A DNA stretch of 22,241 bases, taken from the NCBI GenBank assembly GCA_946056455.1, contig CAMGJS010000001.1, positions 1 to 22,241 of the forward strand, written 5' to 3'. This stretch comes from an uncultured Clostridia bacterium (GTDB taxonomy: Bacteria; Bacillota; Clostridia; Oscillospirales; Ruminococcaceae). A program made the position numbers and the translations under genes. This document shows, in pieces, positions 1 through 6,658 of this stretch; positions within the stretch are counted from its first letter, which is position 1; every line of letters starts with the position of its first letter. Below the pieces are notes generated by a model that saw only the letters and a program-made list of their open reading frames with translations, was not told where the DNA came from and made no database searches.

Positions 1-3
1 CAT
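1..3 (-). CDS. Possible start codon of a gene running off the left edge
   Basis: Read on the minus strand, the last three bases of the window are ATG. They are preceded by AAAGGA, with a spacing of about 8 nt. This would place a third gene right behind ridA in the same operon. Only the start codon is visible, so nothing can be said about the product. The call rests on the ribosome site and spacing alone. Confidence 0.3.
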
Positions 4-23
4 ATTTTCATTCCTTTCTTAAA

Positions 24-398
24 TTACCTTTCCGCTATAACTTCCACTTCAACAAGTGCGCCCTTGGGCAGTTCCTTCACCGCCACACAAGAGCGAGCAG
101 GCTTTTCTGTGAAATACTGCGCATAGACTTCGTTGAATGCCCCGAAGTCCGACATATCGCTCAGAAAGCATACTGTCTTGACGGCTTTTTTAGTTGACGA
201 GCCTGCCTTTGCAAGAACTGCTTCAAGGTTCTTGCAGACTCGGTGAGCCTGTTCTGTTATGTCCTTACCCTCAATAACTCCCGTTTCGGGGTTCAGTGGG
301 ATTTGCCCTGATGTGAACACAAGGTTGCCCACACACACCGCCTGCGAATAAGGTCCTATTGCCGCAGGAGCTTTTTTTGTTTCAACTTTTTCGCTCAT
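24..398 (-). CDS. ridA: RidA family enamine/imine deaminase
   Basis: Reactive intermediate deaminase of the RidA/YjgF/UK114 family, 124 aa, the usual length for a complete member. RidA hydrolyses the enamine/imine intermediates (2-aminoacrylate, 2-aminocrotonate) released by PLP dehydratases such as IlvA, giving ketoacid and ammonia, and so protects other PLP enzymes. The typical GPYSQAV start of the fold is at residues 15-21. The conserved arginine lies in PARSCVAV (residues 100-107), and the C-terminal LPKGALVEVE block contains the conserved glutamate region. It is a cytoplasmic trimer in known members. The start has an AAAGGGG ribosome site. It begins only 20 nt after the ilvA stop, so the two are probably co-transcribed under the T-box leader, a functionally sensible pairing. 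Confidence 0.95.
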   Translation of the reverse strand: MSEKVETKKAPAAIGPYSQAVCVGNLVFTSGQIPLNPETGVIEGKDITEQAHRVCKNLEAVLAKAGSSTKKAVKTVCFLSDMSDFGAFNEVYAQYFTEKPARSCVAVKELPKGALVEVEVIAER

Positions 399-418
399 TT
401 TTTAATCCCCTTTCAGTA

Positions 419-1615
419 TTATACTATCTTGAATCCCTCGTCACGCAAGGTCTGCGTGATAAGGTTTACATGATTATAATCTCTCGTTTCCATTTCAATG
501 CGAAGAAAACATCCCGTAACGCTTTCGGTATGCCCTTTTTCATAATGCACTCCCGTGACATTTCCGCCGCAGTCTGCAATAATGCGCGAAATATCTTTAA
601 GCTGTCCCGGCTTGTCGATAAGCTCGATAAGAAGACTTGTGGACCTGCCCGAATTGCGAAGTCCCCTGTCTATTACTCTCGAAAGGCTCGTAACATCAAT
701 ATTTCCGCCCGAAACAACAGCGACAACGCGCTTTCCCTTTGTGTCAAACTTATTGAACATCACAGCCGCTACCGCCGCCGCGCCTGCTCCCTCGGCAATC
801 ATCTTCTGCTTTTCGATAAGAGCAAGAATAGCGCTTGATACCTCGTCATCGCTGACAAGAGCTATTTCATCGACATAGTCTTTAACAATTGCATATGTAT
901 TCTCTCCCGGCTGTTTTACGGCGATACCGTCCGCTATGGTAGAAACCGACGGCAAGCACTCTATCTCGCCTTTATGTATCGAATTATACATACTCGGCGC
1001 GCCCGAAACCTGCACGCCATATACCTTAACTGACGGTCTTATCTGCTTTGCGGTATATGCAATGCCCGAGATAAGTCCGCCGCCGCCTATGGGAACGACG
1101 ATAGCGTCAATGTTGTCAAGGTCACTAAGTATTTCAAGTGCGATAGTTCCCTGACCTGCAATGACATTTTCATCGTCAAAGGGGTGAACAAAGGTGTAAC
1201 CCTCGCTCTCTTTCAGTTCAAGAGCCTTCTTGTACGCGTCGTCATAACAGCCTTCCACAAGACAGACATTCGCTCCGAAGCCCTTTGTCGCCTCCACCTT
1301 TGATATAGGTGCCGTGTCGGGCAGACAAATCAGCGATTTTATTCCGTTTTTTGTTGCGGCAAGAGCAACTCCTTGCGCGTGATTTCCCGCGGAGCAGGCA
1401 ATAACGCCCTTTTTCTTTTCCTCCTCGGATAAAAGAGCGATTTTATAAGCCGAGCCTCTCACCTTAAACGAGCCCGTGATTTGTAAGTTTTCGGGTTTCA
1501 GATACAGCTCGCAATCGGGAGCGATACCGTACGCCCTTACTAATTTTGTTTCGCGGATAATGCTTTTAAGCACCGTCTGCGCGTCGAATACCTTGTCAAG
1601 AGATAACAATTTCAT
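419..1615 (-). CDS. ilvA: Threonine ammonia-lyase (threonine dehydratase) with C-terminal ACT domain
   Basis: PLP-dependent fold-type II enzyme, 398 aa, converting L-threonine to 2-ketobutyrate and ammonia, the first step of isoleucine synthesis. The PLP lysine is K51 in GSFKVRG. The SAGNHAQG substrate loop is at about 75-82 and the phosphate-binding tetraglycine at 177-180 (PIGGGGLISG). A single ACT domain occupies about residues 327-398 (LLIELIDKPGQL onward). This is the roughly 400-aa medium form: shorter than E. coli IlvA (two ACT-like units) and longer than the ACT-less catabolic TdcB. The ribosome site AAGGAAGGCGG directly precedes the ATG. Expression is governed by the T-box leader at about 1668-2133 with an ATC (Ile) specifier. 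This supports a biosynthetic role, although the domain form also occurs in catabolic enzymes. Confidence 0.93.
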   Translation of the reverse strand: MKLLSLDKVFDAQTVLKSIIRETKLVRAYGIAPDCELYLKPENLQITGSFKVRGSAYKIALLSEEEKKKGVIACSAGNHAQGVALAATKNGIKSLICLPDTAPISKVEATKGFGANVCLVEGCYDDAYKKALELKESEGYTFVHPFDDENVIAGQGTIALEILSDLDNIDAIVVPIGGGGLISGIAYTAKQIRPSVKVYGVQVSGAPSMYNSIHKGEIECLPSVSTIADGIAVKQPGENTYAIVKDYVDEIALVSDDEVSSAILALIEKQKMIAEGAGAAAVAAVMFNKFDTKGKRVVAVVSGGNIDVTSLSRVIDRGLRNSGRSTSLLIELIDKPGQLKDISRIIADCGGNVTGVHYEKGHTESVTGCFLRIEMETRDYNHVNLITQTLRDEGFKIV

Positions 1616-1667
1616 TCCGCCTTCCTTTTTCGTTTTTTTGGTTTTTGCGCTTTAAGGCAGAATAAAC

Positions 1668-1708
1668 AAAAACACGCCTCAAAGCTTATTTTGCTTTGAG
1701 ACGGGTGT
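1668..1708 (-). terminator. Intrinsic terminator of the T-box leader
   Basis: On the minus strand CTCAAAGC, a 7-nt loop, and GCTTTGAG form the core stem. It is extended by ACAC/GTGT pairs with a small bulge and followed by a run of five T. The upstream CTC AAA strand can instead pair with the TTTGAG just before the T-box motif. This is the mutually exclusive antiterminator expected of a T-box switch. Confidence 0.9.
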
Positions 1709-2133
1709 AAATCAATATCACTCGCGGTACCACTCAAATTGCGGAAAAATTCCGCCACTCTTCGAAGTCAGACAACTTCTATGCATTAACGCAGCAATCA
1801 CGGAAAACCCCTACTGGGTGTTAACCTTTGGGGCTTTCGGCTCAAAAGCGATGGGAAATTCCACTGTCATTTATCGGGTTCGCACCATCCCCGACTCTCT
1901 GAGAAAATCGTTGCGGATTCCGGGTTTAGCGACGCGTTGATTGTGGAAGATAATCAACCTCTATGCATTCACGCAGCATACACGGGTCGTCCTACACACT
2001 TTCACTTCAGACTTCCGGCTCAGAAGGGAGAGGAAAAAACCTTTGCATACCGATTTGCACCAACCATCGGCTCTCTTTATGCGTTGACAGCTTTGCCATT
2101 CTTCGTCACAGCCTTTAAAAGCTATTCAATTTG
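1709..2133 (-). promoter_or_regulatory. T-box riboswitch leader of ilvA-ridA, with two Stem I/Stem II modules
   Basis: The minus-strand leader runs about 500 nt, roughly twice a normal T-box. The T-box motif AGTGGTACCGCGAG lies at 1721-1734 and precedes the terminator. Stem I distal regions appear twice: AGAGAG plus a hairpin with a GGTTGGTGCAA loop (about 2050-2076) and AGAGAG plus a hairpin with GATGGTGCGA (about 1874-1900). A GAGCC Stem I 3' end also appears twice (2017-2021 and 1839-1843). By alignment with the B. subtilis glyQS spacing (specifier, six nt, GAGC), the downstream module reads ATC (Ile, 1850-1852) and the upstream one CTC (Leu, 2028-2030). A 24-nt segment in the Stem II region (1955-1978 and 1773-1796) is repeated with 22 identities. 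Only the downstream module is followed by an antiterminator. The whole 582-nt gap between ilvA and the transporter gene is taken up by this leader and its promoter. Confidence 0.88.
1773..1978 (-). repeat. Imperfect direct repeat within the T-box leader (two 24-nt copies)
   Basis: Copies lie at 1773-1796 and 1955-1978, differing at two positions and offset by 182 nt. The AGAGAG blocks (offset 176) and specifier positions (offset 178) keep the same register. This indicates an internal duplication of about 180 nt covering Stem I and Stem II. Confidence 0.8.
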
Positions 2134-2139
2134 TAATAG

Positions 2140-2168
2140 ATTATATCACGAAAAAAATTTCTTGTCAA
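2140..2168 (-). promoter_or_regulatory. Sigma-70-type promoter of the ilvA leader
   Basis: Minus strand TTGACA (2163-2168), 17-nt spacer, TATAAT (2140-2145). A TG dinucleotide one base upstream of the -10 makes it an extended -10. Both hexamers match consensus exactly. Transcription would start near 2133, just before the first Stem I. Confidence 0.88.
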
Positions 2169-2197
2169 TATCTGTTTTAAATTATTTTCCGTAAAAA

Positions 2198-3955
2198 TCA
2201 GTCAACATCGGGCAAAGCGTATTTTTCCGAGTTTGTCTTGAACTTTCTCTGGAAATATTCGTCCGACTGTTTTATCATATTGAGGTACTCGTGATTTTCA
2301 AGACTGTTTGATTTCAGCTGAATCATACAAACAGCAATATTCGAGCAATGGTCGGCAACTCTTTCAAGGTTTGTCAAAAGATCCGAGAAGATAAAGCCGA
2401 GCTCAAGCGTACATTCGTTCTTTTGCAGACGGGAAACATGGCGGTTTTTAAGTTCAATTCTCATTCCGTCAATAACCTGTTCAAGCGGTTCAACCTTTTC
2501 TGCAAGGTGGATATTTCCCGTTTCAAACGCCTTTACGGTGAGTTCAAGAATATCTGTAACAGCGGTATAAAGAACATTCAGTTCCTCTGTCGCCTTGTCC
2601 GAAAAGACAATGTTCTTTTCTCTCAGTTCTTTTGCGGTTATAAGAAGATTTACCGCGTGGTCGGATATTCTTTCAAAGTCGCCGATAGCGTGCAAGAGCA
2701 TTGACACGGTGTTGCTGTCTTCAATAGTCTTGCTTCGGCTTGATAATTTTACAAGATAGGTGCCTAGCTTGTCCTCATAATTGTCGATAATTCCCTCGTT
2801 GGTGGTGACAAGCTTTTCCTTTTCCTCGTCATAATCCGATAAAAGTCCCAGGGCGGTTTCTATTGTAAACTCCGAAAGCTGTCCCATTTTTATCGTAAGA
2901 TTACGACAATGCTCGATAGCTACACCGGGGGTACCGAGAAGTCTTTCGTCAAGAAGCTGGAACTTTTCTCTCTCGTCGTCCTTGTCCTTTATTGTTGCAA
3001 GAGCAAGCTTTTCAAGAAGATTTGTAAACGGCAACAGAACAAGGGTTGTAGAAAGGTTGAAAATGGTATGTACCAGCGCGATGTTGAATGTATTTATAGA
3101 TTCGTTGACAAACGAGAACTCAAAAACCGCATTAAGAGCATAGAACACAACAAGGAACAGAACTGTTCCGATAATGTTGAAATAAAGGTGAACAACGGCA
3201 ACGCGCTTTGCGTTCTTGTTTGCGCCGACGCTTGAAAGAAGTGCCGTAATACAAGTACCTATGTTCTGTCCGAGGATAATGGGCAACGCCGAGCCAAAGG
3301 TGACAAGTCCGTTGACGGAAAGCATCTGCAACATACCGACAGACGCTGCCGAGGACTGAATGATAGCGGTGAGAATAGCTCCCGCAAGAACGCCGAAAAC
3401 GGGGTTGCTGAACATTACGAATATCTTTGCAAACTCAGGGTCGTCCGCCAAGGGAGCAACCGCATTTCCCATTGTGGTCATTCCGAACATTAAAATCGCA
3501 AAGCCTACAAGTATTCCGCCGATATCTCTCTTTTTTCCCGTCTTTCCGCCCATTATCAGTATCACACCGATAAGAGCGATGATGGGTGAAAAAGAAGTCG
3601 GTTTCAGAAGCTTTATAAAAATACTTTCGCCCTCAACTCCCACAAGGCTCAAAAGCCAGGTTGTGATAGTTGTTCCGATATTTGCGCCCATAATAACGGG
3701 AATAGCTTGTGCAAGTCTCATAAGTCCCGAGTTTACAAAGCCGACAAGCATAACAGTTGTCGCCGACGACGACTGAACGATAGCCGTAACAAAAGCGCCG
3801 AGCGCAAGTCCCATAAATCTGTTGGAGGTGAGCTTTTCAAACATTTTCTCAAGCTTACCGCCTGCGATTTTTTCAAGCTTTTCTCCCATATACTTCATTC
3901 CGAAAAGGAACATCGCAAGACCGCCGAGAAGACCGATTACAGAAAAAATATCCAT
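2198..3955 (-). CDS. Na+/phosphate cotransporter family protein with C-terminal PhoU-like domain
   Basis: Membrane transporter of the bacterial Na/Pi-cotransporter II family, predicted to import phosphate with sodium (substrate not proven). The internal duplication of the family is plain: TAIVQSSSA at about 57-65 with GANIGTT at 90-96, then TAIIQSSAA at about 196-204 with GQNIGTC at 229-235. Each pair is embedded in hydrophobic segments. After about residue 330 comes a soluble helical PhoU-like region with the repeated ERISDHAVN and ERVADHCSN motifs. I place the start at the ATG at 3955 (585 aa). It has GGGAG 8 nt upstream, whereas the ATG 18 nt earlier has no good ribosome site. No terminator is visible between this gene and the ilvA promoter, so read-through into the T-box leader is possible. 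Confidence 0.9.
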   Translation of the reverse strand: MDIFSVIGLLGGLAMFLFGMKYMGEKLEKIAGGKLEKMFEKLTSNRFMGLALGAFVTAIVQSSSATTVMLVGFVNSGLMRLAQAIPVIMGANIGTTITTWLLSLVGVEGESIFIKLLKPTSFSPIIALIGVILIMGGKTGKKRDIGGILVGFAILMFGMTTMGNAVAPLADDPEFAKIFVMFSNPVFGVLAGAILTAIIQSSAASVGMLQMLSVNGLVTFGSALPIILGQNIGTCITALLSSVGANKNAKRVAVVHLYFNIIGTVLFLVVFYALNAVFEFSFVNESINTFNIALVHTIFNLSTTLVLLPFTNLLEKLALATIKDKDDEREKFQLLDERLLGTPGVAIEHCRNLTIKMGQLSEFTIETALGLLSDYDEEKEKLVTTNEGIIDNYEDKLGTYLVKLSSRSKTIEDSNTVSMLLHAIGDFERISDHAVNLLITAKELREKNIVFSDKATEELNVLYTAVTDILELTVKAFETGNIHLAEKVEPLEQVIDGMRIELKNRHVSRLQKNECTLELGFIFSDLLTNLERVADHCSNIAVCMIQLKSNSLENHEYLNMIKQSDEYFQRKFKTNSEKYALPDVD

Positions 3956-4009
3956 TTTTTGACTCCCTTGCATTTTTCTTCATATTATCATTCTTTTTTC
4001 ACACCTTAA

Positions 4010-4038
4010 AGTATAACCGATTTTTTTACAAAAGGCAA
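4010..4038 (-). promoter_or_regulatory. Promoter of the Na+/Pi cotransporter gene
   Basis: Minus strand TTGCCT (4033-4038), 17-nt spacer, TATACT (4010-4015). It diverges from the lipoprotein promoter at 4156-4184. I see no Pho-box-like direct repeats that I would call with confidence. Confidence 0.6.
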
Positions 4039-4155
4039 AAGGAATTTATCAAAAATGTAAAATTTGTATAAAGCAACATAGCTTGTCAAAAATTGCGTAC
4101 ACAAATTAGACAGTTTGCGGATATATCCGAAAAAATATATCGTCACATTTTTCAT

Positions 4156-4184
4156 TTGCAAAATGCGACAAAAAAGTGTATAAT
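4156..4184 (+). promoter_or_regulatory. Promoter of the BtuF/FhuD-like lipoprotein gene
   Basis: TTGCAA (4156-4161), 17-nt spacer, TATAAT (4179-4184). The start codon follows 32 nt downstream of the -10. Confidence 0.7.
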
Positions 4185-4216
4185 AAGTATATAGTATTTT
4201 TTACGGAGGAACAGTC

Positions 4217-5134
4217 TTGAAAAGAACTATTGCGTTTTTGCTTGTCGCCGTGATTTTTCTTTGCTCCTGCACAAGCGAAATTGAATATAAAACCCCCGGT
4301 AGCGAACCTACCGATTACCCCGTAACAGTGGGAGAGGTTATTTTTAAAGAAGAGCCTCAGTCGGTAGCGTCCCTTTCTCCTGCCGTCACCGAGATGATTT
4401 TTGCCTTAGGCTTCGGCGATAAACTCGTGGCAAGAAGCAAATACTGCGATTATCCGCCCGTTGTCACAAAAAGGACAAGTATAGGAAGCTCGGTAAAGCC
4501 GTCGGTTGAAACTATAACGGCGATAAAGCCCGACATTCTTATAACCCAGAGCCCTATTGCCAAAACCGACAGGGACATCATAGAAGAAGCGGGGACAAAA
4601 ATTCTCATAATAGAAACTCCCAACGATTTTGAAGAGCTTTACAACTGCTACTACACCATAGCCGCGGTCTTGGGCGGAGAGCTTTCTGCAAAAGAAAAAA
4701 CGGACAGCTGTATGAATTCTCTTGCCGTAAGGCTTTCAAATATAAAGCAGGACGGCACCTTTGCCTATCTTATGACCTATGACTACGGCACAGCCACGGG
4801 CGATACCCTGGCGGGCGAGATACTCTCCTATTTCGGAGAAAATGTTGCAAGCGAATATGAAAAATACAATATTTCTTCGTATGAGCTGATAGAAAAACAG
4901 CCCGAAACGATAGTCCTTTCAAACGATATAACGATAGACGGCTTTGACGCTGAGATTTCTCAGCTTGACGCAGTTAAAAGCGGAAGAGTTATTTATATTG
5001 ACAGCTCCTGCTTTGAGCGCCCGACGGCAAGGCTTATTGAGGAATTTGTCACATCCTTTGCGCAAAAAGTCAACGCCCTGCCCGAAATGAAGCATTTTGA
5101 AACCGAAAGCACCGAAACCGCCACCCAAGAATAA
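4217..5134 (+). CDS. ABC transporter substrate-binding lipoprotein, BtuF/FhuD-like (periplasmic_binding_2 fold)
   Basis: A 305-aa extracellular lipoprotein of the class III binding-protein family used for cobalamin, heme or ferric siderophores. The start is TTG, fixed by GGAGG seven nt upstream. A signal peptide (KR followed by a hydrophobic run) ends in the lipobox LCSC with lipid-anchored C18. The family's opening strand VASLSPAVTEMIFALG and the KPDILITQSP segment are present, followed by the long linking helix and a C-terminal lobe. No permease or ATPase is adjacent, so it either works with a transporter encoded elsewhere or has a different ligand role. The ligand cannot be told from sequence. 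The Glu/Thr-rich C-terminal tail is likely unstructured. Confidence 0.85.
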   Translation: MKRTIAFLLVAVIFLCSCTSEIEYKTPGSEPTDYPVTVGEVIFKEEPQSVASLSPAVTEMIFALGFGDKLVARSKYCDYPPVVTKRTSIGSSVKPSVETITAIKPDILITQSPIAKTDRDIIEEAGTKILIIETPNDFEELYNCYYTIAAVLGGELSAKEKTDSCMNSLAVRLSNIKQDGTFAYLMTYDYGTATGDTLAGEILSYFGENVASEYEKYNISSYELIEKQPETIVLSNDITIDGFDAEISQLDAVKSGRVIYIDSSCFERPTARLIEEFVTSFAQKVNALPEMKHFETESTETATQE

Positions 5135-5142
5135 AAAAGGTC

Positions 5143-5171
5143 TTTACAAAGATATTTTTTTGTGATATAAT
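5143..5171 (+). promoter_or_regulatory. Promoter of tRNA-Pro
   Basis: TTTACA (5143-5148), 17-nt spacer, TATAAT (5166-5171), with an extended -10 TG at 5163. The mature tRNA begins 29 nt after the -10. It starts nine nt after the stop of the preceding gene. Confidence 0.8.
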
Positions 5172-5176
5172 TCTTT

Positions 5177-5195
5177 GTGCGGATATTTTCCGCAC
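5177..5195 (+). other. Hairpin in the 5' leader of pre-tRNA-Pro
   Basis: GTGCGGA, a 5-nt loop, then TCCGCAC form a perfect 7-bp stem. It ends four nt before the mature 5' end, within the segment RNase P would remove. Confidence 0.6.
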
Positions 5196-5199
5196 ATAT

Positions 5200-5276
<77 letters not shown>

Positions 5277-5285
5277 TATTTTTTT

Positions 5286-5317
5286 ACGCTCACAACTTTT
5301 TTGTTGTGAGCGTTTTT
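5286..5317 (+). terminator. Terminator after tRNA-Pro
   Basis: Perfect 11-bp stem (ACGCTCACAAC pairing with GTTGTGAGCGT) with a T6 loop and a following T-run. Confidence 0.93.
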
Positions 5318-5331
5318 ATATCCCCAAAACA

Positions 5332-5360
5332 TTGCATTTTTATAAAAAATATGCTAAAAT
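5332..5360 (+). promoter_or_regulatory. Promoter of the HD-GYP gene
   Basis: TTGCAT (5332-5337), 17-nt spacer, TAAAAT (5355-5360). Confidence 0.6.
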
Positions 5361-5405
5361 AAATTAATTTAAGATAATTACAGCACAAAACAGAAAGGAG
5401 AAAAA

Positions 5406-6581
5406 ATGAGCTTTTCACAAAAGATTATCGACGAATACAAAACGGACACCGACAAAAGATTGTCCTTTGTCTGCAGGTTTATGATAGGCTTTATGTTGCT
5501 TGTCGCACTTTTAAACCTTGTGGGAGTATTCAAAATATCCCCTCTGCCCCTTTATATCACGGTTGTGGTTTCGGTGCTTGTCTACTTTTTGCCGACACTT
5601 TTCTGCGATATACTGCATATTCATTCAGAAAAATTAAGATTTCTTATTCTTGCTCTTCTGGTCTTTCAATCGGGATTGCAATACGCAACTCTTTCCTATC
5701 ATACAGTGCTTATGCTGATTTTTCCCATTGTTATGTCCTGCCTTCACAACAAGAAAAAGTATGTTGTTTTTACAACAATACTCAGGATTCCGATGATTAT
5801 AATATCTCACCTCGTTGCGTTTAACTTAAAAATAGTTCCCGATGAACCCCTTGTCACTTTAAAAGGTACTGTTTTATACGGCATCATTCCTCGGACGATT
5901 GAATTTCTTGCTTTTGCCGTAATATGTCTTTTTATTTCGGACAAAATTGAAAAGCTTGTGAGCACCTTAGCAAGCAAGAACGAAGAGCTTTATGAGGACC
6001 AGGAAAACCTTATTCTCTCGCTTTCACAAATTATTGAGAACAAGTCCGAAAACACGGGACAGCATGTAAAGCGTGTTTCCGAATATACCGCTGTTCTCTG
6101 CAAAGCTCTCGGCTATAACGATGAAGAAAGCTGGAAGATAAGTCTTGCTTCGATGATGCACGATGTGGGCAAGATAATGATTTCAGAAAGTATTCTTGAA
6201 AAGCCCGGCAGACTCACGGACGAAGAATTTGCGATAGTCAAAAACCATATCAAATACGGCAAGCAGATGCTTGAAACCTCTCCCGGAGAGCTATTCAACA
6301 TTTCTACCGAAATAGCCTATCAGCACCACGAAAAATGGGACGGTACAGGATATATGGGCAAAAAGGGCGAGGATATTTCAAGGTACGCAAGATGTGTTGC
6401 CTTAGCCGATGTTTTTGACGCTCTTGTCAGCCGAAGAGCGTACAAAGACCCCTGGCCTCCCGAAAAGGTATATGAAGAAATCATATCGCAGAAGGGAAAG
6501 CACTTTGACCCCGAAATCGTTGACGCTTTTGCCGATAATTTTGACAAGTTCATAGAGATAACAAAGCGTTATCCCGACTAA
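5406..6581 (+). CDS. Membrane-bound HD-GYP domain phosphodiesterase
   Basis: A 391-aa membrane protein. Residues about 22-180 are hydrophobic, with roughly six membrane segments. A short charged helix (about 180-205) leads into an HD-GYP domain (about 205-385). Members of this family degrade cyclic di-GMP (or cGAMP) to linear product or GMP. The metal and catalytic positions are visible: H220, H252-D253 (MMHDVGKI), K256, H281, H307-H308 (HHEKWDGTGY) and D336 (ADVFDAL). The GYP signature reads GYM here, at 315-317. The AAAGGAG ribosome site sits 5 nt from the ATG. The gene is monocistronic, between a promoter and the terminator at 6590. The N-terminal membrane part has no named sensor I recognise. 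The enzyme class is secure, the exact dinucleotide is not. Confidence 0.92.
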   Translation: MSFSQKIIDEYKTDTDKRLSFVCRFMIGFMLLVALLNLVGVFKISPLPLYITVVVSVLVYFLPTLFCDILHIHSEKLRFLILALLVFQSGLQYATLSYHTVLMLIFPIVMSCLHNKKKYVVFTTILRIPMIIISHLVAFNLKIVPDEPLVTLKGTVLYGIIPRTIEFLAFAVICLFISDKIEKLVSTLASKNEELYEDQENLILSLSQIIENKSENTGQHVKRVSEYTAVLCKALGYNDEESWKISLASMMHDVGKIMISESILEKPGRLTDEEFAIVKNHIKYGKQMLETSPGELFNISTEIAYQHHEKWDGTGYMGKKGEDISRYARCVALADVFDALVSRRAYKDPWPPEKVYEEIISQKGKHFDPEIVDAFADNFDKFIEITKRYPD

Positions 6582-6589
6582 AATACATA

Positions 6590-6631
6590 ACCGCCGTTTC
6601 GGAACATTTCCTGAACGGCGGTCATTTTTTT
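6590..6631 (+). terminator. Terminator after the HD-GYP gene
   Basis: ACCGCCGTT pairs with AACGGCGGT around a 15-nt loop, followed by CA and seven T. Confidence 0.88.
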
Positions 6632-6658
6632 GCATAAGATATACAAAGGAGTGAGAGT

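Noticed and set aside
1870-1900. A tRNA T-arm-like sequence (GGTGCGAACCCGAT) on the minus strand
   Set aside because: No acceptor or anticodon stem can be built around it. It matches the Stem I distal loop of a T-box instead.
1900-1955. A possible second, degenerate antiterminator after the upstream T-box module
   Set aside because: A 7-bp hairpin (GTTGATT/AATCAAC) is present but there is no GGNACCGCG motif and no U-run, so I do not call a second switch.
1937-2194. An 85-codon open frame on the plus strand across the T-box leader
   Set aside because: It lies antisense to a clearly structured leader and promoter, has no ribosome site and no recognisable protein character.
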